DNA of 64,000 bases from CALKJU01 sp046349355 (GTDB lineage: Bacteria > Pseudomonadota > Alphaproteobacteria > Geminicoccales > Geminicoccaceae), in assembly GCA_046349355.1 (NCBI GenBank), contig JAXMCM010000017.1, positions 1 to 64,000 of the forward strand, read 5' to 3'. Below the pieces are notes generated by a model, which did not search any database, was not told the DNA's origin, and saw nothing but the letters and a program-made list of their open reading frames with translations. Shown here piece by piece: positions 18,792 through 26,748 of this stretch; position 1 is the stretch's first letter, and each line of letters starts with the position of its first letter. The translations under genes and the position numbers were made by a program.

Positions 18792-18854
18792 GCCTGCGCT
18801 ACACGACGATCCCGTCCTCGGCGGCGCTGCGTTACAAGCGTGCCGTCAAGGACT

Positions 18855-20438
18855 TCAGTTGGGCTTGCGCCGCAGCCGGTCGGCGATGTGCTCGCCGATC
18901 ATGATCGTGGTGAAGTTGGTGTTGGCCTTGCAGTCGTAGGGCATGATCGAGGCGTCGGCGACGTGCAGGCCGGTGATGCCGCGGACCTTGCCGTCGGGGT
19001 CGACGACGCTGCGCCCGTCCTCGACGTCGTAGGAGCCCATGCAGCAGCCGCCGGCGCCGTGCTGCGCCTCGGAGCAGTCGGCGAGCAGCCAGTCGTCGTA
19101 GTCCTTGTCCGGCGCACCGACGATCTCGGCCAGCGGCCGGCCGGTGTTGCCGACCTGGACCTCGCGGGTGATGGCCTGCACGGCCGGCTGCATGCCGATG
19201 GCGACGATCCGCCGGGCCCCGTCGCGCAGGCGGACGAGGTCGCGCTCGTCGTCGAGCATGTTGAGCTCGACCGCCGGGTCGATCAGCGGGTCGGGCGAGG
19301 CGAGGCGGACGCTGCCGCGCGAGAACGCCTCGAACAGCGAGACGTGGATGCCGGCCTCGCCGAACATCGCCGGATCGAGGTCGCCGCCGATGCCGCCGTG
19401 GTTGAAGCCCATCATCAGCATGTCGGCGAAGCCGCCGCCGCCGAGGCCGGAGCTGTAGCGGACGCAGCAGTTGGTGTGGCGGGTGTGGATGTCGGTCGAG
19501 CGCGCCTCGGGCTTCAGCTTCAGCTCGATGCGGACGAAGGGATGGTCGAAGACGAGGTCGCCGACCGGCAGGTCCTTGACCGGCGTGATGCCCATCGTCC
19601 GCAGGTGCTCGGAACGGCCGATGCCGCTGCGCATCAGGATCGGCGGGGAGTGGAAGGCACCGGCGCACAGGACGACGAGCGGCGCCCTCAGCTCCTGCCA
19701 GCTGTCGCCGGTGCGGGCACGGACGCCGACAGTCCTGCGGTTCTCGAGCAGGACCTTGTCGACCTGGGTGTCGCCGCGGATCTCGAGGTTGGGACGGCCG
19801 CGCGCCGGCTCGAGATAGCCGTCGGCGGTCGAGACGCGCACGCCGTCGCGGCTGTTGATGGGGTAGCAGCACACGCCTTCGGCGGTCGGCGCGTTGAGGT
19901 CGTCGTTCCACGGGTAGCCGAGGGCCAGGGCGGCGTCGCGCAGCGCCCGGTCGACGGGGCCCCAGGTCTCGACCGGGGCGCGGTAGACCGGGATCGGCCC
20001 GCCTTTGCCGTGATAGGCCTTGTCGCCGTGGGCGAGGTCGTCCTCGAGGCGGTTGAAGAAGGGCAGGACGTGCTGGCCGGACCAGCCCTCGCAGCCCATC
20101 TCGGCCCACTGGTCGAAGGCGTCGAGCACGCCGCGGATGGCGATCTGGCCGTTGACGGCGGTGCTGCCGCCGACGCCGCGGCCGCGCCAGAGCAGGCGCG
20201 GCGCCTGCCGCTTCGTCCGCGAGGCCATCAGCGACGGCCACATGTAGGTCGCCTGGAAGTGCCGGGGCAGGATGATGTTGAACGGGTTCGGGCTGCGCAT
20301 CGCCTCCGGCCGCTCCGCCGAGCGGTAGTCGGGGCCGGCCTCGAGCAGCAGCACGCGGCGGTTCGGATCCTCGCTCAGGCGGGCGGCCACGGCGGAGCCG
20401 CCGGCCCCGGCGCCGACGACGATGACGTCCCAGCTCAC
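18855..20438 (-). CDS. GMC family oxidoreductase (FAD-dependent alcohol dehydrogenase)
   Basis: 527 residues. FAD-binding motif VIVVGAGAGGSAVAARL at residues 5-21, GMC signature GRGVGGSTAVNGQIAIRG, and the C-terminal active-site region with His in EAQHGAGGCCMGS and Asn in ANTNFTTIMIGEHIAD. Family members oxidise primary or secondary alcohols, choline or sugars. The GTG start overlaps the stop of the PLP-enzyme gene by four bases, and this is the last gene of the leftward operon. No signal peptide, so a cytoplasmic enzyme. Substrate unknown. Confidence 0.9.
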   Translation of the reverse strand: MSWDVIVVGAGAGGSAVAARLSEDPNRRVLLLEAGPDYRSAERPEAMRSPNPFNIILPRHFQATYMWPSLMASRTKRQAPRLLWRGRGVGGSTAVNGQIAIRGVLDAFDQWAEMGCEGWSGQHVLPFFNRLEDDLAHGDKAYHGKGGPIPVYRAPVETWGPVDRALRDAALALGYPWNDDLNAPTAEGVCCYPINSRDGVRVSTADGYLEPARGRPNLEIRGDTQVDKVLLENRRTVGVRARTGDSWQELRAPLVVLCAGAFHSPPILMRSGIGRSEHLRTMGITPVKDLPVGDLVFDHPFVRIELKLKPEARSTDIHTRHTNCCVRYSSGLGGGGFADMLMMGFNHGGIGGDLDPAMFGEAGIHVSLFEAFSRGSVRLASPDPLIDPAVELNMLDDERDLVRLRDGARRIVAIGMQPAVQAITREVQVGNTGRPLAEIVGAPDKDYDDWLLADCSEAQHGAGGCCMGSYDVEDGRSVVDPDGKVRGITGLHVADASIMPYDCKANTNFTTIMIGEHIADRLRRKPN

Positions 20439-21457
20439 AGCGTCAGTCCCAGATCGTTGGCATAGGCGAACAGGGCGGGCGTGCCGCCGGTGTGGATGTA
20501 GACGACCTGGCCGTGGCCGAAGCGGCCCTTGCGGGCGAGGTCGATGAGGCCGGCCATGGCCTTGCCGCTGTAGACCGGGTCGAGGATCAGGCCCTCGGTG
20601 CCGGCGCACAGGCGCAGCGCCTCGCGGGCACCGTCGGTGACGACGCCGTAGCGCTCGCCGATGTACTCGTCGTGGCTCTCGAAGTCGTCGGGCGACAGCC
20701 GGGTGTCGATGCCCAGCAGCTCGGCGGTGGCGTTGCCGATCCGGGCGATGTCGGTGGCGCGGTCCATGCTCCACTTGATGGGCGCCACGTTGACCATCCG
20801 GATCGGCCGGCCGAGCGCCTTGAAGCCGAGGGCGAGCCCCGCCGGGGTCATGTTGGCGCCGCTGACCACCAGCCATTCGGCCGGGACGCGCATCGCCTCG
20901 AGCTGGGCATCGAGCTCGACCGCCGCCTGGACGTAGCCGACCGCCCCGAGCGCCAGGCTGTCGAGCCCCATCGGCGCCACGACGAACGGCTTGCGGCCGG
21001 CCTTGCGCGCCTCCTCGGCGCGCGCGTCGATCAGCGGCTGGAGCTCCTCCATGTTGTTGTTGGGGACGACGCGGACGTCGGCACCCATCAGCTTGTAGAG
21101 GAGGAAGTTGCCCTGCAGGACCGGGCCCTTCTCGCCGTGCATCAGGACCAGGGCGATGTCGAGGCCGAGCTTGCGCGCGGCCGCGGTCATCTGCCGGCAC
21201 CAGTTCGACTGGCTGTAGGCGCCCGCCACCAGCATGTCGCAGCCCTGGCGGAGCATCTCGGCGAAGACGAACTCGAGCTGGCGGGTCTTGTTGCCGCCGA
21301 AGCAGAGCCCGGTCATGTCGTCGCGCTTGATCCAGATCTCCGGCCCGCCCAGCGCCTTCGACAGGCGCGGCGCCTTCTCGAGCGGCGTGGGCAGGTGGGC
21401 GAGCTGGATCCGCGGCAGGGCGTCGAGGCGGGCCTGGAGGTCGGCGCGACGGCTCAT
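20435..21457 (-). CDS. PLP enzyme, D-cysteine desulfhydrase / ACC deaminase family
   Basis: 340-residue fold-type II PLP enzyme. The PLP lysine is Lys57 in FGGNKTRQLEF; the Ser/Asn substrate loop is YSQSNWCRQM (residues 81-90) where most relatives have QSNH or QSNQ; the phosphate-binding and C-terminal loop is HTGGTPALFAY. Relatives cleave D-cysteine, L-cysteate or ACC. The Trp86 substitution sets it apart from the well-studied members, so the substrate is open; beta-elimination of a D- or alpha-substituted amino acid is plausible. Translationally coupled with the neighbouring GMC gene. Confidence 0.85.
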   Translation of the reverse strand: MSRRADLQARLDALPRIQLAHLPTPLEKAPRLSKALGGPEIWIKRDDMTGLCFGGNKTRQLEFVFAEMLRQGCDMLVAGAYSQSNWCRQMTAAARKLGLDIALVLMHGEKGPVLQGNFLLYKLMGADVRVVPNNNMEELQPLIDARAEEARKAGRKPFVVAPMGLDSLALGAVGYVQAAVELDAQLEAMRVPAEWLVVSGANMTPAGLALGFKALGRPIRMVNVAPIKWSMDRATDIARIGNATAELLGIDTRLSPDDFESHDEYIGERYGVVTDGAREALRLCAGTEGLILDPVYSGKAMAGLIDLARKGRFGHGQVVYIHTGGTPALFAYANDLGLTL

Positions 21458-21458
21458 G

Positions 21459-23084
21459 TCAGGCAGCCATTGGCTTGGTGGTACGGGCGAACTCGGCGAA
21501 GTTGTCGCGCAGGTTCTCGGCGGCGCGCAAGGCGAGCGCGGTCACCGTCGGGGTCGGGTTGACGACGCCGCCGGTGGTGAAGACGCTGCCGTCGATGATC
21601 AGCAGGTTGGGCACGTCCCAGCACTGGTGCCACTTGTTGACCACCGACATGTCCGGCGTCTTGCCCATCCGGGCGGTGCCGAGCAGGTGCCAGGCGGGGG
21701 TGCGGTAGACCCCGTTGGCATCGGTGTAGTCCTGCAGCCGGTACTCGAACGCGTCGGCGGCGCGGGCGATGTCCTCCAGCCGCTCGAGCATGTACTTCAT
21801 CATCTTCCGGTCGTTCTCGCGCGGCTCGTAGAACAGCGAGGCGACGGGGATGCCGTCCTCGTCCTTCTCGGTCGCCGACAGCGTGATCCGGTTGTCCGGG
21901 TGGGGCAGGTCGTCGCCGATGGCGAAGACGCCGAAGCCGTGGTCGAAGTGCCGCTCGAACCACTGGTGATGGCCGGCACCCCACGGCGCCCGGTTGTCCG
22001 AAAGGAAGCCGATCGCCTGCTCGCCGGCGCCGCCGGTGGTGACGCAGTTGAAGTTGAAGCCGTTGACGAAGCCGCGGCTGAGGTCGGTCTCGGCGAACTG
22101 CCGGCTGAGCAGCGCCGCGACGTAGCCCATGTGGGCGCCGAGCGGCTCGTTCACCCACATCTCGCAGGCGACGAGGGTGTGGTGCAGCAGGTTGCGGCCG
22201 ACCTGGTCGGAGCTGTTGGCGAGGTTGTCGGAAGCCAGCAGCAGGCGCGGCGTGCCGACGCCGTTGGCGGCAAGGATCACCACCTTGGCCTTCTGGAAAT
22301 GGCGCTTGCCGGTGGTGCGGTCGATGTATTCCGCACCGGTGGCGCGCCCCGAGCGGTCCTTCTCGATGCGCAGCACGCGGGCGTAGGTGCGCAGGTCGAC
22401 GCCGGCCTCGAGCGCCTTCGGCCAGACCGAGGTCGAGAACTTGCTCATCGAGCCGCGCGGGCAGCCGGTGCAGATACCGCAGCCGTTGCAGGCCTTGCGG
22501 CCGTCATAGCCGCGCGAGATCACGCCCGCCGGCACCGGCCACCAGTGCCAGCCGAGCTTGTCGAAGGCCCCGGCGAGACGGCGGCTGGCCGCCTGCATCG
22601 GCAGGGGCGGGGTGGGGTAGTCGTCCTGCGGCGGCATCGCCACGTCGCCGGCGAGGCCGGAGACGCCGACCAGCCGGTCGGCCCGCTCGTAGTAGGGGGC
22701 GATGTCCTCGTAGCTGATCGGCCAGTCGGGCTGCAGGCCGTGCTCCGTGCCCTTGCGGAAGTCGGACGGCCGGTAGCGCGGCCACAGGGCGCCGTAGACG
22801 TTGGTCGAGCCGCCGACGCCGTTCCACATCAGCACCTGCGAGGAGTTGCTGCGGACCGGAAAGTCGTCGGGATGAGTGCGGACGTTGACGTCCGGGCTCC
22901 AGTTGATGCGGCGCTGCCACTGCCAGTCGGGCCGGAAGTGCGGATGGTCGCCATGCTCGACCCAGCCGCCCTGCTCGAGGCAGACGACGTTGAGGCCGGC
23001 CTCGCCGAGGACCTTGGCGGCGATGGCGCCGGTCGCCCCGGAGCCGATGATCAGGACGTCGGCGACTTCCTCACGCGCGGCCAT
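21459..23084 (-). CDS. GMC oxidoreductase, gluconate/fructose dehydrogenase large-subunit type
   Basis: 541 residues. FAD motif LIIGSGATGAIAAKVL, GMC motif WNGVGGSTNVYG, and C-terminal HLLGTARMG with GVVNPTPTVTALALRAAE. An inserted cysteine cluster Cys199, 202, 205, 208 (CNGCGICTGCPRG) resembles the iron-sulfur region of membrane-bound gluconate, glucose and fructose dehydrogenases. It overlaps the end of the small-subunit gene by 14 bases, matching the subunit pairing of those enzymes. No signal peptide on this chain; in known complexes it is exported with a Tat-bearing partner, which is not seen here. Electron acceptor unknown. Confidence 0.88.
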   Translation of the reverse strand: MAAREEVADVLIIGSGATGAIAAKVLGEAGLNVVCLEQGGWVEHGDHPHFRPDWQWQRRINWSPDVNVRTHPDDFPVRSNSSQVLMWNGVGGSTNVYGALWPRYRPSDFRKGTEHGLQPDWPISYEDIAPYYERADRLVGVSGLAGDVAMPPQDDYPTPPLPMQAASRRLAGAFDKLGWHWWPVPAGVISRGYDGRKACNGCGICTGCPRGSMSKFSTSVWPKALEAGVDLRTYARVLRIEKDRSGRATGAEYIDRTTGKRHFQKAKVVILAANGVGTPRLLLASDNLANSSDQVGRNLLHHTLVACEMWVNEPLGAHMGYVAALLSRQFAETDLSRGFVNGFNFNCVTTGGAGEQAIGFLSDNRAPWGAGHHQWFERHFDHGFGVFAIGDDLPHPDNRITLSATEKDEDGIPVASLFYEPRENDRKMMKYMLERLEDIARAADAFEYRLQDYTDANGVYRTPAWHLLGTARMGKTPDMSVVNKWHQCWDVPNLLIIDGSVFTTGGVVNPTPTVTALALRAAENLRDNFAEFARTTKPMAA

Positions 23085-23568
23085 TGGCGGCTCCCTCGAG
23101 CTGGCTCAGGTCAAGGCGACGGACGTCCTCGGTGCGGATGTAGCCGCCGCGACCATGCGTCGGACGGTCCTTGGCCATGTCGAACGGTGCCAGCGGGTAG
23201 CCTTCCGCCGCCGGCATGGCGCGGTAGGGGGCGCCAAGCCCGACCACGGCCCGGACGACGGCCGGGCTCTCGTAGTAGGCGACGTAGCTGGCGTTGCGGG
23301 CGAGCACGAACAGCTTGGGCTGCTCGCGCTCGAGCCGCTCGACCACGGCCCGGCGGCCGGCGGCATCGAGCGGGGCCAGCGGCCCGCCGCAGGCGAGCAG
23401 GGCCTTCTCCAGCTCGGCTGGGCCCTGCTCGCCGCGCACCTCGAGCAGGCGCATGGCGAGAACCCCCTGGACACCGACGACCGAGGCGGCGGGCCACGGG
23501 CCCTCGCCGGGTATCAGCACATCGACGAAGTCGCGAAGCAGGGTCGCGAGCTCGACAGCGCTAGGCAT
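23071..23568 (-). CDS. Gluconate 2-dehydrogenase subunit 3-like small subunit
   Basis: 165 residues. Shows the family patterns LLRDFVDVLIPGEGPWPAAS near the start and a late SYVAYYESPAVVRAVVGLG segment. These small subunits chaperone or anchor the GMC large subunit encoded immediately downstream with a 14-base overlap. Known members often have a Tat signal; here the N-terminus (MPSAVELATLL) has no twin arginine, which suggests a cytoplasmic complex. ATG 23568 follows GGAGAG. Confidence 0.75.
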   Translation of the reverse strand: MPSAVELATLLRDFVDVLIPGEGPWPAASVVGVQGVLAMRLLEVRGEQGPAELEKALLACGGPLAPLDAAGRRAVVERLEREQPKLFVLARNASYVAYYESPAVVRAVVGLGAPYRAMPAAEGYPLAPFDMAKDRPTHGRGGYIRTEDVRRLDLSQLEGAANGRA

Positions 23569-23624
23569 CGAACGCTCTCCGGACAGGCTACGGCTGGATG
23601 CGGCGGGTTCATAGGCTTCGGGGG

Positions 23625-24710
23625 TCAGAGCCTCGCCCCGCTCTGGGGATCGAACAGGTGGATGCGGCCGGCGGCGGCGCCGAGGGTGACGCGCGAGCCG
23701 GGTGCCGGCGCCTCGTCGGGCTCGCAGACGCCCTTGATCGCGATCCCGTCGACATCGACGTCGACGTAGGAAATCGGGCCGATCGGCTCGACGAGGAAGA
23801 CGTCGCCGGTGAGCTCGAGCTCGCGCCGCGCGCCGACCGCGAGGTCGGTGGGGCGGATGCCCAGCACGGCGCGGCGGCCGCTGCCGACGGCCGCCGGCGA
23901 GGCCACCGCCTCGACGGGCAGGGCGATGTTGCGGCCGCCGACGGCGCACATCAGCTGGCCGTCCTGCCGGCCGATCTCGACCTCGATGAAGTTCATGGCC
24001 GGGCTGCCGATGAAGCCGGCGACGAACTGGTTGGCCGGCCGCCGGTAGACCTCCATGGGCGGCCCGATCTGCTGGAGCCGGCCGCCCTGCATGATCGCCA
24101 CGCGGTCGGAGAGCACCATGGCCTCCTCCTGGTCGTGCGTGACGAAGACCGTGGTGATGCCGAGGTCGCGCTGCAGCTTCTTGATCTCGGTACGGGTGCG
24201 CACGCGCAGCGACGCGTCGAGGTTGGAGAGCGGCTCGTCCATCAGGAAGACGGCCGGGTTGCGGACGACGGCGCGGCCGACGGCGACGCGCTGGCGCTGG
24301 CCTCCCGACAGCTCGGCGGGGCGGCGCTCGAGGAGATGGCCGAGGTCGAGCATCTGCGCCGCGGTCTCGACCTGCTTGCGGATCGTTCCCGGGTCGATCT
24401 TCTGCTGGCGCAGGCCGAAGCTCATGTTGTCGCGCACCGACATGTGCGGGTAGAGCGCATAGTCCTGGAAGACCATGGCGATGTTGCGCTCGGCCGGCTC
24501 CAGGTCGGTGACGTCCTTGTCGTCGAAGACGATGGCGCCGTCGCTGATCAGCTCGAGCCCGGCGATGCAGGCCAGCGCCGTGCTCTTGCCGCAGCCCGAC
24601 GGGCCCAGCAGCGTCAGGAACTCGCCGTCGGCGATGCTGATGTCGAGGCCGTCGACGGCGAGGACCTCGCCGTACCGCTTGGTCAGCTTCTGCAGCGTGA
24701 CGCGCGCCAC
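23625..24710 (-). CDS. ABC transporter ATP-binding protein (UgpC/MalK-like)
   Basis: 361 residues. Walker A GPSGCGKST, MVFQDYALYPHM, signature LSGGQRQRV, Walker B VFLMDEPLSNLD, H-loop VTHDQEEAM, and the regulatory C-domain (FVAGFIGSPAMNF, LGIRPTDLAVG). GTG 24710 is preceded by GGGGGA. It follows the fused permease by 14 bases and precedes the GMC small-subunit gene, so it energises the transporter of this island. Confidence 0.93.
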   Translation of the reverse strand: MARVTLQKLTKRYGEVLAVDGLDISIADGEFLTLLGPSGCGKSTALACIAGLELISDGAIVFDDKDVTDLEPAERNIAMVFQDYALYPHMSVRDNMSFGLRQQKIDPGTIRKQVETAAQMLDLGHLLERRPAELSGGQRQRVAVGRAVVRNPAVFLMDEPLSNLDASLRVRTRTEIKKLQRDLGITTVFVTHDQEEAMVLSDRVAIMQGGRLQQIGPPMEVYRRPANQFVAGFIGSPAMNFIEVEIGRQDGQLMCAVGGRNIALPVEAVASPAAVGSGRRAVLGIRPTDLAVGARRELELTGDVFLVEPIGPISYVDVDVDGIAIKGVCEPDEAPAPGSRVTLGAAAGRIHLFDPQSGARL

Positions 24711-24724
24711 TCGGGGTCCCCCAC

Positions 24725-26644
24725 CTATCCCTTGATCGAGCCTGAAAGCATGCCGCGCACCAGGTAGCGCTGGAATGCGAGGGCGATGACGACGGGCGGC
24801 ACTACCGCCAGTACGCTGGCGGCGAACATCGGCCCGTAGTCGTAGAAGCGCAGCTGGACGAGGAAGCCGGCGATGATCACCGGGATCGTCTGCGCCTTGA
24901 CCGTGCTGCTGAGGATCAGGGCGAAGACGAACTCGTTCCAGCTGACGAGGAAGCAGAAGATGCCGGCGGCGACGATGCCGGGCCGGGCCACCGGCAGGAT
25001 GATCTTCCAGATCGCCTGGAACGGCGTGCAGCCGTCGACCAGCGCCGCCTTCTCGAGGTTGGGCGGCAGGTTCTCGAAGTAGCCCTTCATCATCCACGTC
25101 GAGAGCGGGAGGATCAGGCTGCAGTAGGCGATGACCAGGCCGGTATGCGTGTCGAGCAGGCCGAGGTTCCGGAAGACGATGAAGAACGGCAGGATGAGCG
25201 CCAGGCTCGGCGTCATCCGGGTCATCATCAGCGCCCACAGCGTGCCGTTCATCACCCGGCTCTTGCTGTGCCGGGCGTAGGCGTAGCCGGCGAGCGAGCC
25301 GAGGACCAGGTTGATGATGGTGACGCTGACCGCGACGACGAGGCTGTTCCAGATGGCGATCGGCACCCGGGCCGCCTGCTGGCTGCCCTGGCCGTCGGAC
25401 ACGCCGCTGGGGAACAGCACGAAGCGGTAGTTCTCGAGGGTAAGGCTGTTCGGGATCAGCGTCGGCGGCGTGCGGACGAGGTCGACCGACGGCGACAGGC
25501 TCATCAGCAGGAGCCAAAGGAACGGGCCGACCGACCAGACGAGGATGAAGATCGCGGCGGCGGCGAGGCCGACGCGGGCGGCGACGCGCCGCGTCCGCCC
25601 GGACAGCCAGGCTCGACTGGTGAACGCCGGCAGCTTGATTAGGCGGGTCGCCGTCCGGCTGTCATGGTGCGGCACCGCGATGGCGGCGGCGTCGCTGTTC
25701 GCCAGCGGTGGCAGGGGGCGGCGATCGGTGGCGGTGAACAGCTTGAGATAGACCCAGGCGAGCAGCAGGCAGACGATCGTCAGGATGTAGAGGACGGCCG
25801 CACCCTCGCCGAACTTCGACAGCTGGAAGGCATAGGAGTAGCCCATCCACGAGAACACCGTGGTGGCGCTGCCCGGCCCGCCCTTGGTCATGATCCAGAA
25901 CAGGTCGAAGGCCATGATCGAGTTGATCGAGGTCAGCAGCATGATCAGCAGCAGCATCGGCCGCAGCCACGGCAGCGTGATCCTGAAGAACCGCTCGACC
26001 GGGCCGGCGCCGTCGATGCGTGCCGCACGGTGCAGGTTCTCCGGCATCGACTGCAACGCGGCCAGCACCAGCAGGGCGGTCAGCGGCGCCTGGTTCCAGA
26101 CATGGACCAGCGCCACGAGGTTGAAGGCGGTCCAGCCGCTGGCCAGCCAGGCGATCGGCTCGGTGATCAGGCCGAGATCGAACAGCAGCGCGTTGAGCGT
26201 CCCGTAGCTGCCGTCGAAGATCCAGCTCCAGAGGATGCCGACCGCCACCGGCGCCATCGCCCACGGGATCAGCATGGCGCTGCGCAGGAAGTTGCGGCCG
26301 CGGAAGTTGGCGTTCAGCACCAGCGCCATGGCGATGCCGAGGACGAGGCCGCCGCTGACCGTGATCGCTGTGAAGTAGGCCGTCCGGCCCATCGCGGCGA
26401 TGAAGTCCGGATGGGGCAGGACGTCGAGATAGTTGCGCAGGCCGACGAACGACCAGCGCTTGGTCAGCATGTTGATGCGGTAGAGGGAGAGGACGAGCGA
26501 GTAGGCGAGGGGGATGCCGATGACGAGGAAGACGACGATCAGCGTCGGCAGGGTCAGGGCGAAGGGCAGGCCGATCCCGCGGCTCTCCTTGCGGCGCGCC
26601 TTCGCGGCACGTCCGGGAAGTGCCAGCTCGGTCGCCTGCGCCAT
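24725..26644 (-). CDS. Single-chain sugar-type ABC permease (MalF and MalG domains fused)
   Basis: 639 residues, about twice the usual length. Residues ~25-310 match a MalF/UgpA permease with EAA loop RAARIDGAGPVERFF near residue 205 and TLPWLRP. A hydrophilic, Pro/Arg-rich linker (~312-360) leads into a complete MalG/UgpE domain with EAA loop EKAALVDGCTPFQAIW near residue 530, ILPVARP, and the ending YLVRGMLSGSIKG. Each half has about six membrane helices, so one chain would form the whole channel. The linker has no Met; one GTG codon near 25674-25676 could be an internal start. Other permease pairs in this window are separate genes. Lies between its binding protein and ATPase. Confidence 0.9.
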   Translation of the reverse strand: MAQATELALPGRAAKARRKESRGIGLPFALTLPTLIVVFLVIGIPLAYSLVLSLYRINMLTKRWSFVGLRNYLDVLPHPDFIAAMGRTAYFTAITVSGGLVLGIAMALVLNANFRGRNFLRSAMLIPWAMAPVAVGILWSWIFDGSYGTLNALLFDLGLITEPIAWLASGWTAFNLVALVHVWNQAPLTALLVLAALQSMPENLHRAARIDGAGPVERFFRITLPWLRPMLLLIMLLTSINSIMAFDLFWIMTKGGPGSATTVFSWMGYSYAFQLSKFGEGAAVLYILTIVCLLLAWVYLKLFTATDRRPLPPLANSDAAAIAVPHHDSRTATRLIKLPAFTSRAWLSGRTRRVAARVGLAAAAIFILVWSVGPFLWLLLMSLSPSVDLVRTPPTLIPNSLTLENYRFVLFPSGVSDGQGSQQAARVPIAIWNSLVVAVSVTIINLVLGSLAGYAYARHSKSRVMNGTLWALMMTRMTPSLALILPFFIVFRNLGLLDTHTGLVIAYCSLILPLSTWMMKGYFENLPPNLEKAALVDGCTPFQAIWKIILPVARPGIVAAGIFCFLVSWNEFVFALILSSTVKAQTIPVIIAGFLVQLRFYDYGPMFAASVLAVVPPVVIALAFQRYLVRGMLSGSIKG

Positions 26645-26684
26645 CGCTCACCCGTTCACAACCGGAGACCTTGACCGATTCGCG

Positions 26685-26718
26685 GCGGGCGGGCCGCTCC
26701 CCCGTGCGACCCGCCCGC
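26685..26718 (-). other. Intercistronic hairpin between binding protein and permease genes
   Basis: GCGGGCGGG (26685-26693) pairs with CCCGCCCGC (26710-26718). It lies in the 104-base gap after the binding-protein stop and has no U-tract, similar in position to the hairpin at 7192-7220 in the galactoside operon. Confidence 0.5.
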
Positions 26719-26748
26719 GCCCGGAAAACCGAACGACCTTGCGGCCGC

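Noticed and set aside
17342..20465. Long plus-strand frames opposite the RTX and GMC genes
   Set aside because: Repetitive Val/Ala/Asp composition is the mirror of the RTX repeats and GMC coding; no start context.
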